Notes under the pieces: model-generated
Databases searched by the model: none
What the model saw: only the letters and a program-made list of their open reading frames with translations
What the model was told of the DNA's origin: nothing
Part shown: positions 1 to 6,165 of the stretch, piece after piece
Numbering within the stretch: the first letter of the stretch is position 1
Layout of the letters: each line of letters begins with the position of its first letter
Translations under genes and position numbers: made by a program
Origin: Chloroflexota bacterium
GTDB taxonomy: Bacteria > Chloroflexota > Limnocylindria > QHBO01
Length of the DNA stretch: 9,642 nucleotides
Assembly: GCA_024636135.1 (NCBI GenBank)
Contig: JAGXHP010000013.1
Span: 1-9,642 of the forward strand
Reading direction: 5' to 3'

Positions 1-1395
1 ACCAAGACGAACGACGTGGCCGGCGACGGCACCACGACGAGCATCGTCCTCGCCCAGGCCATCATCACCGAGGGCCTGAAGAACGTCACCGCCGGCGCCA
101 GCCCGATGGGCCTGAAGCGCGGGCTTGAGAAGGGCGTCGCGGCCATCGTGGAAGAGATCAAGCGGCTGTCGAAGCCGGTCGAGACGACCGAGGACATCGC
201 CCACATCGCCTCGATCAGCGCGCGCGACACCGAGATCGGCCAGATGATCGCCGATGTCATGGACAAGGTCGGCAAGGACGGCGTCGTCACCGTCGAGGAG
301 TCGCAGGGCCTGAAGCTCGACAAGGAGTACGTCGAGGGCATGCAGCTCGACCGCGGCTACCTGTCGGCCTACATGGTCACCTCGACCGACGGCGGCAAGA
401 TGGAGGCCTCGCTCGACGCTCCGTTCGTGCTCGTCACGGACAAGAAGATCAGCGCCGTGGCGGACATCCTGCCGACGCTCGAGAAGACCGTCTCGACCGG
501 CAAGCCGCTCCTGATCATCGCCGAGGACGTCGACGGTGAGGCGCTCGCCACCCTGGTCGTCAACAAGCTGCGAGGCACGATCAACGTGCTCGCGGTCAAG
601 GCTCCGGGCTTCGGCGACCGCCGCAAGGCCATGCTCGAGGACATCGCCACCCTGACCGGTGCGCGGGTCATCAGCGAGGAAGTCGGCCGCAAGCTCGACA
701 GCGTGCAGCTCGAGGATCTCGGCCAGGCACGCCGCGTGACGGCCACCAAGGACGCCACGACCATCGTCGAGGGCAAGGGCTCCGATGAGGCGATCAAGGC
801 TCGCATCGGCCAGATCAAGCTCCAGATCGAGGACACGACGAGTGACTTCGATCGCGAGAAGCTCCAGGAGCGCCTCGCCAAGCTGTCCGGGGGCGTCGCC
901 GTCCTCAAGGTCGGCGCGGCCACCGAGGTCGAGCTCAAGGAGAAGAAGCATCGCATCGAGGACGCGCTGTCCGCGGCTCGTGCGGGCGTCGAGGAGGGCA
1001 TGGTCGCCGGTGGCGGCTCGGTCCTCATCCACTCCCTGCCGGCACTCGACAAGGTCGAGGTGCTCGGTGACGAGCTGATCGGCGTGAACATCCTGCGTCG
1101 CGCTCTCGAGGAGCCGCTGCGGCAGATCGCGATCAACGCGGGCCAGGAAGGCTCCGTTGTCGTCGAGGCCGTGCGCAAGCTCCCCGCCGGCAGCGGCTAC
1201 GATGCCGCCAAGGGCGAGTACGGCGACCTGTTCGCCGGGGGCGTCATCGATCCGGCCAAGGTCACGCGGTCGGCGCTCGAGAACGCCGCGTCGATCTCCG
1301 GCCTGCTCCTGACCACGGAGACGGTCATCACCGACCTCCCCGAGAAGGAGAAGGCAATGGGTGGCATGCCGCCCGGCGGCGGGATGGACTTCTAG
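1..1395 (+). CDS. groEL: Chaperonin GroEL (Hsp60), 5' end outside the window
   Basis: This is the large subunit of the GroEL/GroES chaperonin, which folds proteins inside an ATP-driven double ring in the cytoplasm. The reading frame is open from base 1 and gives 464 residues. It starts at TKTNDVAGDGTTT, which aligns with about residue 79 of E. coli GroEL, so roughly 78 N-terminal residues lie to the left. A GTG at base 16 lies inside this conserved motif and is not the start. The nucleotide-binding DGTTT motif (E. coli Asp87) is present. So are EDALSAARAGVEEG with the catalytic Asp (E. coli Asp398; codon 961-963) and the following AGGGS loop. The apical domain is intact and the protein ends in a short Gly-Met tail, GGMPPGGGMDF. 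No frameshift is seen. No groES is visible; it may lie upstream or elsewhere. A hairpin about 60 bases downstream suggests that groEL ends its transcript. Confidence 0.98.
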   Translation, partial: TKTNDVAGDGTTTSIVLAQAIITEGLKNVTAGASPMGLKRGLEKGVAAIVEEIKRLSKPVETTEDIAHIASISARDTEIGQMIADVMDKVGKDGVVTVEESQGLKLDKEYVEGMQLDRGYLSAYMVTSTDGGKMEASLDAPFVLVTDKKISAVADILPTLEKTVSTGKPLLIIAEDVDGEALATLVVNKLRGTINVLAVKAPGFGDRRKAMLEDIATLTGARVISEEVGRKLDSVQLEDLGQARRVTATKDATTIVEGKGSDEAIKARIGQIKLQIEDTTSDFDREKLQERLAKLSGGVAVLKVGAATEVELKEKKHRIEDALSAARAGVEEGMVAGGGSVLIHSLPALDKVEVLGDELIGVNILRRALEEPLRQIAINAGQEGSVVVEAVRKLPAGSGYDAAKGEYGDLFAGGVIDPAKVTRSALENAASISGLLLTTETVITDLPEKEKAMGGMPPGGGMDF

Positions 1396-1453
1396 AGCGG
1401 CCGATAGCGTTCGCTGGCGTCCGTCAACTGCGGCGCACGCACGAAACAGGAAG

Positions 1454-1488
1454 AGAGCCGGGTCATCCGTCCGCGGGTGCCCGGCTCT
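1454..1488 (+). terminator. Probable terminator after groEL
   Basis: A perfect 9-bp inverted repeat (AGAGCCGGG at 1454-1462 with CCCGGCTCT at 1480-1488) encloses a 17-base loop. It lies 58 bases after the groEL stop. It is followed by TTGTGCT, only a weak T-tract, so a rho-independent role is likely but not certain. Confidence 0.65.
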
Positions 1489-1527
1489 TGTGCTACCCAG
1501 ATTGCTACCGGGGCCGGCCTGTCGCCG

Positions 1528-1591
1528 CGGGCGGGTATCAGCTCCGCCCGATGGTCCGCTTGACTTCTGGCGGATGCCGCGCCAGAGTCAA
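1528..1591 (+). promoter_or_regulatory. Two tandem hairpins upstream of the cysteine-repeat protein gene
   Basis: The gap between groEL and the next gene (1396-1656) holds no convincing ORF but is rich in dyad symmetry. After the groEL terminator there is a 7-bp stem (CGGGCGG 1528-1534 with CCGCCCG 1544-1550, 9-base loop). It is followed by a longer stem: TTGACT 1560-1565 with AGTCAA 1586-1591 continues, past one bulged T at 1566, into CTGGCG 1567-1572 with CGCCAG 1580-1585, leaving a 7-base loop. The second element ends 65 bases before the start codon. It could be a protein-binding operator or a structured 5' leader. TTGACT resembles a -35 box, but I see no good -10 at the expected spacing. 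The rest of the gap shows nothing recognisable. Confidence 0.4.
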
Positions 1592-1656
1592 ACGCACGGG
1601 CGCCCGCCGCTGAATATCCCATTGGCCTCCGACGCTCGACCCTTGCAGGTGTCGCC

Positions 1657-2478
1657 ATGAGTCGCCCCCTCACCTTCCTCTTCTCCGGCCTGTTCGCCTT
1701 CGCGCTGCTGGCGGCCGGATCACTCATCACCACCTCGCCCGCGTCCGCTGCGACGATCGCCGCGACCACGACCTGCAGCAACGGTGTCGACAACACCGGT
1801 GGCCTTGGCCTGATCTGCGAGGTCACCGTCGTCAATACGATCACCGCCAGCGGCGGATCCGCGACGGTCACGGTCCGCGAGTGTCACGGCGCTGCGGGCG
1901 ACCCGGAGGCGGCTTGCACGACCGAGACAAGCGTCCTGACCGAGCCAGTTACCGCGGTCACTCAGTGCAACGACGCGATCAACGGCGGGGGCGGCACGCT
2001 CCGCTGCAGCGTTGAGGTCACGAACGACTTCATCGGCGTCAGCCCTGGTGCGACGGACGCCACGGTGAACCAGTGCGTCGGTTCGGGCGACGGCATCACG
2101 ACCGGCTGCGACCCCTTCCCGGCGACAACCTCCGGCGCGACGATCACCCAATGCAATGGCTCGGCCAATGGGGGGACCCTGGTTGAGCTGACCTGCACCG
2201 CGAGCGGCACGATGCCCTCGTCCCTCGGCATCACCATCAACCAGTGCAATGGCTCGGCCAATGGGGGTGGAGCCCTGGTCATCTGCTCCGCGAACATCAC
2301 GAACAACGTGGTGGCGCCCAGCCCCTCTCCGGTCGTCAGCCTGCTGCCGAACGCGGCGGTCGCCCCGACCGACGAGAGCGGCCCAACGACGGGCTTGGCG
2401 GCGGTGCTCGCCATGCTGGCCCTCGGCGGGCTCTCCCTCGCGGGCTACTGGGCGGTGGCGGCGGGCCGCACCCGCTGA
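1657..2478 (+). CDS. Secreted, membrane-anchored protein with six cysteine-pair repeats
   Basis: The function is unknown. The 273-residue product has an N-terminal signal peptide: an Arg near the start, a hydrophobic stretch at about 6-25, and a likely cut after ASA at residue 31. The mature part has exactly 12 cysteines in six pairs: 40/54, 76/87, 104/117, 140/151, 166/180 and 197/210. Each first cysteine sits in a motif like (T/N)QCN-G-(S/A)-x-N-G-G in the better-kept units, and the second is often followed by a V-x-V-T-N-like strand. A Pro/Ser-rich spacer (220-245) leads to a hydrophobic segment at about 246-268 and a basic RTR end, so the tail is probably anchored in the membrane with the repeats outside. 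No LPXTG sortase motif is seen. The ATG is preceded by a modest AGGTG (1647-1651). The gene is flanked by terminators and appears to be transcribed alone. Similar QCNGSxNGG repeats, as I recall, occur in unnamed actinobacterial surface proteins; this is memory, not a search. An adhesin or envelope role is only inference. Confidence 0.85.
   Translation: MSRPLTFLFSGLFAFALLAAGSLITTSPASAATIAATTTCSNGVDNTGGLGLICEVTVVNTITASGGSATVTVRECHGAAGDPEAACTTETSVLTEPVTAVTQCNDAINGGGGTLRCSVEVTNDFIGVSPGATDATVNQCVGSGDGITTGCDPFPATTSGATITQCNGSANGGTLVELTCTASGTMPSSLGITINQCNGSANGGGALVICSANITNNVVAPSPSPVVSLLPNAAVAPTDESGPTTGLAAVLAMLALGGLSLAGYWAVAAGRTR
2152..2267 (+). repeat. Two copies of an identical 23-base direct repeat inside the repeat protein gene
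   Basis: The same 23 bases occur at 2152-2174 and 2245-2267, beginning TGCAATGGCTCGGCC. They are 93 bases (31 codons) apart, in the same reading frame, and encode the CNGSANGG core of the last two cysteine-pair units. Third codon positions are identical too, which points to recent duplication or gene conversion rather than protein-level selection alone. Confidence 0.9.
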
Positions 2479-2495
2479 CCGATCCATCTCCGCAT

Positions 2496-2527
2496 CGAAG
2501 CCCGGGCCAACGCTGGCCCGGGCTTCG
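2496..2527 (+). terminator. Strong intrinsic-type terminator hairpin
   Basis: A perfect 14-bp stem (CGAAGCCCGGGCCA at 2496-2509 with its exact complement at 2514-2527) closes a 4-base ACGC loop. It lies 17 bases after the stop of the cysteine-repeat protein gene. TCGTTGTCC follows, so the T-tract is short, as is usual at high GC. This is the most stable hairpin I see in the window. Confidence 0.85.
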
Positions 2528-2615
2528 TCGTTGTCCGCATAAACCAGCCGTCCGCTCCCACAGCGGTGCGGTGCGGCGTCGCCGCCACGGTTCGTGATGA
2601 AACGGGTAGACCAAG

Positions 2616-2638
2616 GTCGGGCGCGAATGGTGCCCGAC
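2616..2638 (+). promoter_or_regulatory. Inverted repeat in the leader of the YCII gene
   Basis: GTCGGGCGC (2616-2624) can pair with GTGCCCGAC (2630-2638) through eight Watson-Crick pairs and one G-T pair, around a 5-base GAATG loop. It ends 7 bases before the Shine-Dalgarno sequence of the YCII gene. It may be an operator or a leader hairpin affecting ribosome access. No clear promoter hexamers were found between the upstream terminator and this site. Confidence 0.35.
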
Positions 2639-2659
2639 ACGGAACGGAAGGAGAATCCG

Positions 2660-3028
2660 ATGCGCTGCGTGATGTTCACCTACGTCCACCCCGACGACGC
2701 CGCCACGTGGGAGGCGATGACGGCGGCCGAGCAGGCCGAGGATGTCGATCGTCACCACGCCTGGTTCGGCAAGTGGCGCGAGCACGTGGTGAGCGGTGAG
2801 GAGCTCGACCGGCCGAGCCTGGTGAAGACGTTGAGGCCTGGCCGGCAGGAGGAGGGAATCGCCGTCACCGACGGGCCCTTCGTCGAGTCGAAGGAGTTCC
2901 TCGGTGGCTTCATCGTGGTCGAGGTCGCCGATATCGACGAGGCCGTGACCATGGCCGGCGAATGGCCATCCCTGTCGACCCAGCCTCGCTCGGTGGTCCA
3001 GGTCCAGCCGGTCTACGTCCGCGACTGA
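2660..3028 (+). CDS. YCII-related protein of the DGPF type
   Basis: The 122-residue protein belongs to the YCII family, small ferredoxin-like-fold proteins of mostly unknown function that resemble YciI and dimeric alpha/beta-barrel enzymes. The diagnostic DGPF motif is at residues 71-74, followed by VESKEFLGGFIVVEVADIDE. This is the usual DGPF...E-x-K-E-x-LGGF arrangement, and the overall length is typical. The ATG at 2660 was chosen because a strong Shine-Dalgarno sequence (GGAAGGAG, 2646-2653) sits 6 bases upstream and the family's N-terminal strand (MRCVMFTYV) starts there. The frame is open further upstream to an ATG at 2594, but that extension does not look like the family. Many DGPF proteins sit next to an ECF sigma factor gene; none is seen here. 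The gene appears to be monocistronic, with a terminator before it and a 204-base gap after it. The biochemical role is not known. Confidence 0.92.
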   Translation: MRCVMFTYVHPDDAATWEAMTAAEQAEDVDRHHAWFGKWREHVVSGEELDRPSLVKTLRPGRQEEGIAVTDGPFVESKEFLGGFIVVEVADIDEAVTMAGEWPSLSTQPRSVVQVQPVYVRD

Positions 3029-3062
3029 CGACGCTGGCACGCGCCATGCATTGGCTCCCGTC

Positions 3063-3176
3063 ATGGAAGTCATCGCCGTCCTGATCGTTCTTGCGGTCAG
3101 TGTCACGCTCGAGCGGAGCCGCGTCGTCCCCGTCCCCGTGCCGACCCGCCTCCGGTCTCGCTCGCACCGCAGCTGA
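3063..3176 (+). CDS. Possible 37-residue membrane microprotein (doubtful)
   Basis: In the 204-base gap between the YCII gene and uvrD, an ATG opens a 37-codon frame. It encodes a short hydrophobic stretch (VIAVLIVLAVSV, residues 3-14) followed by a Pro/Val and then a strongly basic tail (RLRSRSHRS). The shape, a membrane segment plus a positive tail, is that of known small membrane proteins. However, no Shine-Dalgarno sequence precedes it and random hydrophobic ORFs are common at this GC content. I list it because the gap holds no other candidate gene. Confidence 0.18.
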   Translation: MEVIAVLIVLAVSVTLERSRVVPVPVPTRLRSRSHRS

Positions 3177-3207
3177 CGCACCCCTCGCGCCGAGCTCTGC
3201 GCTGACG

Positions 3208-3233
3208 ACGGGCCGCCCGTAGAATCGGGTTGA
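3208..3233 (+). promoter_or_regulatory. Predicted leaderless promoter of the uvrD-ligA unit
   Basis: TAGAAT at 3220-3225 matches the -10 consensus at five of six positions. It ends 7 bases before the A of the ATG at 3233, exactly where a -10 box lies if transcription begins at the start codon. No Shine-Dalgarno sequence is present, which fits a leaderless mRNA. A small palindrome, ACGGG-CCG-CCCGT (3208-3220), abuts and shares one base with the -10 box and could be an operator. No convincing -35 box is seen. Confidence 0.5.
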
Positions 3234-5698
3234 TGCCCGACGCCGCTCCCAGCACAACCGTCCCGCGCCTGTCTCCCCAGGAGATCCTGGAGCGCATGAA
3301 CCCGCCGCAGCGGGAGGCGGTCAGCCATGTCTCCGGCCCGCTGCTGATCCTGGCGGGCGCCGGGAGCGGGAAGACCCGCGTGCTCGCGCACCGCGTTGCC
3401 TACCTCATCGCATCGGGCTACAAGCCCTGGCAGATCGTGGCCGTCACGTTCACCAACAAGGCGGCCGGGGAGATGCGCGAGCGGATAGCCGGGCTCATCG
3501 GCGAGCAGGCCGCGCGAGAGGCCGCGATCGGGACGTTCCACTCGCTCTGTGCGCGAATCCTGCGTCGCGAAGGGACGGCCATCGGCCTCACCCGGAGCTT
3601 CACGATCTACGACCGTGCCGACCAGGTCGCGCTGGTGAAGTCGATCCTGAAGCGCCTGGATCTTGACGAGAAGCGCTTCAGCCCGGCCGGAATGCTGGCC
3701 TGGATCGGCCAGCGCAAGGACGAGCTCGCCGATGTCGCCACGGCGACCAAGCAGGCGACGAACTACTTCGACGAGACGGCTGCCCGGGTCTACGGGGCGT
3801 ACCAGCGCCAGATGGGCGAGGACGACGCGGTCGACTTCGACGACCTGCTGATGCGGACCGTCTTCCTGTTCGAGCAGCACCCCGATGTGCTGGCGCGCTA
3901 CCAGGGCCGCTGGCAGCAGATCAACGTCGACGAGTACCAGGACACGAACCGTGCCCAGTACCTCCTCTGCCGGCACCTCGCCGCCAAGCACAAGAATCTT
4001 GCGGTGGTGGGCGACGACGATCAGTCGATCTACTCGTGGCGTGGTGCGGACCTGCGCAACATCCTCGACTTCGAGACGGACTATCCCGAGGCCAAGGTCG
4101 TGAAGCTCGAGCAGAACTATCGCTCGACGCAGACGATTCTCGACGCGGCACACGCGGTCGTCAGTCGCAACACCGGACGCAAGGACAAGCGCCTGTGGAC
4201 CGATCGTGGAGGGGGCGCGCAGATCACGCTCTTCGACGCCTACAACGAGTACGAGGAAGCGGAATTCGTCGCCCGGCAGGTCGAGAAGCTCGTGGGCGGG
4301 GCGGGCCGCGGGTCGATGGCCCGGCTGCTCACCTCACGCGCCGATGACGAGGACGGGTCACTGCGCTACGGCGACATCGCGATCGCGTATCGGATCAACG
4401 CGCAGAGCCGCGTGATCGAGGAGTCGCTGATGCGATTCGGCATCCCGTACCAGCTCGTCGGCGGCACCCGCTTCTACGAGCGTCGCGAGGTCAAGGACGC
4501 GCTCGGCTATGTCCGGCTGGCCCGCAACCCGGGCGACAGGGTGGCCCTGGGTCGGATCATCAACGTGCCAGCTCGCGGCATCGGCGCCAAGACCGTCGAG
4601 GAGATCAACGCCTGGGCCGAGTCACGTGGGGTGAGCATGTTCGACGCGGTCGTCCAGGCGGGCGAGAACCCGAACCTGGCACCCCGAGCTCGTGCCCAGC
4701 TGGCGGTGTTCGCCGAGCTCATGCGTGGCCTCCAGGCCATGGTGCCGGCCGAGCCGCCATCGGCGATCTTCGATGCGGCGCTCGAACGTTCGGGCCTGCA
4801 GGCGTCGATCCAGGACGGCACCGACGACGGCGAGGAGCGTTGGGCCAACGTGACCGAGCTGCGCAACCACGCGGCCGAGTTCGACGAGATCGCGCCTCCC
4901 GAGGGCCTCGCTCGCTTTCTCGAGGAGGTGGCCCTGGTCAGCGACCAGGACGAGCTGGACGAGGCGCCGGATCGGGCGACGCTCATCACGCTGCACGCCG
5001 CCAAGGGTCTCGAGTTCCCGGTGGTCTTCATCGTGGGCATGGAGGAGGGCCTCCTGCCGCACCGCCGTGCGCTCGAGGACGAGCGCGAGCTCGAGGAGGA
5101 GCGGCGCCTCGCCTACGTCGGCATGACGCGGGCCAAGGACCGCCTGTACCTCGTGCACGCCCATCACCGATCGACGTATGGCGTCGGCGCGCAGTCGGAC
5201 CCCAGTCGCTTCCTGGCCGAGCTTCCCGAGGAGCTGCTGGCGGCCGAGCGCAGTGCTGCGCCGTTCCGTCGCGGCGGCGACTGGCCGCGCGGCACCGACG
5301 AGGGAGGATGGCAGCCCAGCGGCTATCGCTCACCCACGCGGCGCGTGCAGGAGACGCTGCGCCCGACCTCGCTGCCCGACATGGCGGCGGCCCCGCGTCC
5401 GGTGGGTCGTCAGCTGGACGCTGCCCGGCAGCGCGTGGCATCGGCCACCTATCAGCCGACGGCGGCCGTGGACCTCGGGAGCGGCACATTCTCCGCGCCG
5501 GGCGCCGGTGATGCCCTCGGGGCGGAGGAGGACCCGGCGTGGAAGGCGGGCGATCGGGTTCGGCATCGTCGATTCGGCGACGGGATCGTGGTCAGCAGCC
5601 GGATCGTCAAGGGCGACGAGGAGGTGACGGTGGCGTTCGTGGGAGAGGGCGTGAAGCGGCTGATCGCCGCCTACGCGGGACTGGATCGCGTCTCGTGA
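3233..5698 (+). CDS. pcrA: ATP-dependent 3'-5' DNA helicase UvrD/PcrA
   Basis: This superfamily 1A helicase unwinds DNA in nucleotide excision repair, mismatch repair or replication restart. The 821-residue protein shows every helicase motif in order: Q-motif region (NPPQREAV), Walker A GAGSGKT with Lys47, Ia TFTNKAAGEM, Ib GTFHSLC, II DEYQDTN (Asp233, Glu234), III GDDDQSIYSWRGAD, IV EQNYRST, V TLHAAKGLEFPVVF (from about 586) and VI RLAYVGMTRAKDRLYL (from about 625). A low-complexity linker (about 660-768) leads to a C-terminal Tudor-like module (770-821, WKAGDRVRHRRFGDG), which in PcrA/UvrD binds RNA polymerase. That favours PcrA over Rep. The ATG at 3233 is preferred to the TTG at 3230 because of the leaderless promoter spacing. 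An insertion of roughly 18 residues, RGSMARLLTSRADDEDGS (around 359-376), precedes the conserved YGDIAIAYRINAQSR motif. The stop overlaps the next gene by 4 bases (GTGA). Confidence 0.97.
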   Translation: MPDAAPSTTVPRLSPQEILERMNPPQREAVSHVSGPLLILAGAGSGKTRVLAHRVAYLIASGYKPWQIVAVTFTNKAAGEMRERIAGLIGEQAAREAAIGTFHSLCARILRREGTAIGLTRSFTIYDRADQVALVKSILKRLDLDEKRFSPAGMLAWIGQRKDELADVATATKQATNYFDETAARVYGAYQRQMGEDDAVDFDDLLMRTVFLFEQHPDVLARYQGRWQQINVDEYQDTNRAQYLLCRHLAAKHKNLAVVGDDDQSIYSWRGADLRNILDFETDYPEAKVVKLEQNYRSTQTILDAAHAVVSRNTGRKDKRLWTDRGGGAQITLFDAYNEYEEAEFVARQVEKLVGGAGRGSMARLLTSRADDEDGSLRYGDIAIAYRINAQSRVIEESLMRFGIPYQLVGGTRFYERREVKDALGYVRLARNPGDRVALGRIINVPARGIGAKTVEEINAWAESRGVSMFDAVVQAGENPNLAPRARAQLAVFAELMRGLQAMVPAEPPSAIFDAALERSGLQASIQDGTDDGEERWANVTELRNHAAEFDEIAPPEGLARFLEEVALVSDQDELDEAPDRATLITLHAAKGLEFPVVFIVGMEEGLLPHRRALEDERELEEERRLAYVGMTRAKDRLYLVHAHHRSTYGVGAQSDPSRFLAELPEELLAAERSAAPFRRGGDWPRGTDEGGWQPSGYRSPTRRVQETLRPTSLPDMAAAPRPVGRQLDAARQRVASATYQPTAAVDLGSGTFSAPGAGDALGAEEDPAWKAGDRVRHRRFGDGIVVSSRIVKGDEEVTVAFVGEGVKRLIAAYAGLDRVS

Positions 5699-6165
5699 CG
5701 ACGCCCGCCGAGCTTGCCGCCGACCTGGTCGAGGCCCGCGATGCGTTCCTCGGTGAGGTCGCGCGCCTGAGTCCGACCCAGCTGAACGCCCAGCGATTGC
5801 TCGGCGAGTGGGGTGTTCGCGAGCTCGTGGCCCACCTCGGCTACTGGGCGGGACACGCGACCGAGGCCATCCACGGCATGGAGGAGGGTGCCGGTCCCCC
5901 CGCGCTCGAGCCATCGGTCGATGACATCAACGAGACCGTGGCTCGCGTGGCACGGGCGACCGATCTCGCCACCGTCCAACGACGGGAATCGGCATCGGTC
6001 GATGCGTTGCTCGAGCGCATCGGCGCGCTCGACCCCGCGCTGCTCGCTGAAGTCCTGCCCGACGGGGACACGCTCGAGCATGCGGTCCGCGAGGACGGAC
6101 CCGCTCACTACCTCGAGCATCTCGACGAGCTGCGCCGCATTCGAAAGGGGGAGAACGATGGATGA
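5695..6165 (+). CDS. DinB-fold putative metal-dependent protein, copy 1
   Basis: This 156-residue protein looks like the DinB/YfiT four-helix superfamily, whose members bind a metal through three histidines; many act as thiol S-transferases or thiol-dependent isomerases. The likely triad is His47 in ELVAHLGYWAGHA and His138/His142 in PAHYLEHLDELR, the usual spacing for the family. The start is taken as the GTG at 5695: it overlaps the pcrA stop as GTGA, and the domain's first helix (PAELAADLVEARDAF) follows at once. The frame stays open upstream inside pcrA, but that part is a shadow. Only a weak TGGA precedes the start, so translation is probably coupled to pcrA. It is paralogous to the next gene (shared W-x-VR-x-x-V-x-HL-x-x-WA-x-HA, ALDPALL, and H-Y-x-E-H at the same residue numbers). 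The substrate is unknown. The name DinB refers to the fold (Bacillus DinB), not to DNA polymerase IV. Confidence 0.85.
   Translation: MTTPAELAADLVEARDAFLGEVARLSPTQLNAQRLLGEWGVRELVAHLGYWAGHATEAIHGMEEGAGPPALEPSVDDINETVARVARATDLATVQRRESASVDALLERIGALDPALLAEVLPDGDTLEHAVREDGPAHYLEHLDELRRIRKGENDG

Noticed and set aside
1560..1588. TTGACT as a -35 box for the surface protein gene
   Set aside because: The hexamer 17 bases downstream (CAGAGT) matches the -10 consensus at only three positions, and TTGACT is better explained as one arm of the hairpin.
2152..2267. Possible CRISPR-like repeat pair
   Set aside because: There are only two copies of the 23-mer, they are in frame inside a coding repeat, and there is no array or cas gene.
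2320..2478. Sortase (LPXTG) anchoring of the cysteine-repeat protein
   Set aside because: The C-terminus has a hydrophobic segment and a basic tail, but no LPXTG-like motif precedes it; LLPNAAVAPTDESG does not fit.
2594..2659. Upstream in-frame ATG as the YCII start
   Set aside because: The 22 added residues do not fit the family, and they contain the dyad and the Shine-Dalgarno sequence that belong to the start at 2660.
2336..4153. A 605-codon open frame on the minus strand spanning the surface protein end, the YCII gene and the first third of pcrA
   Set aside because: It lies antisense to three well-supported features and crosses a perfect terminator. It has no recognisable domain and is rich in Arg, Gly and Pro, as expected for the shadow of GC-rich codons.
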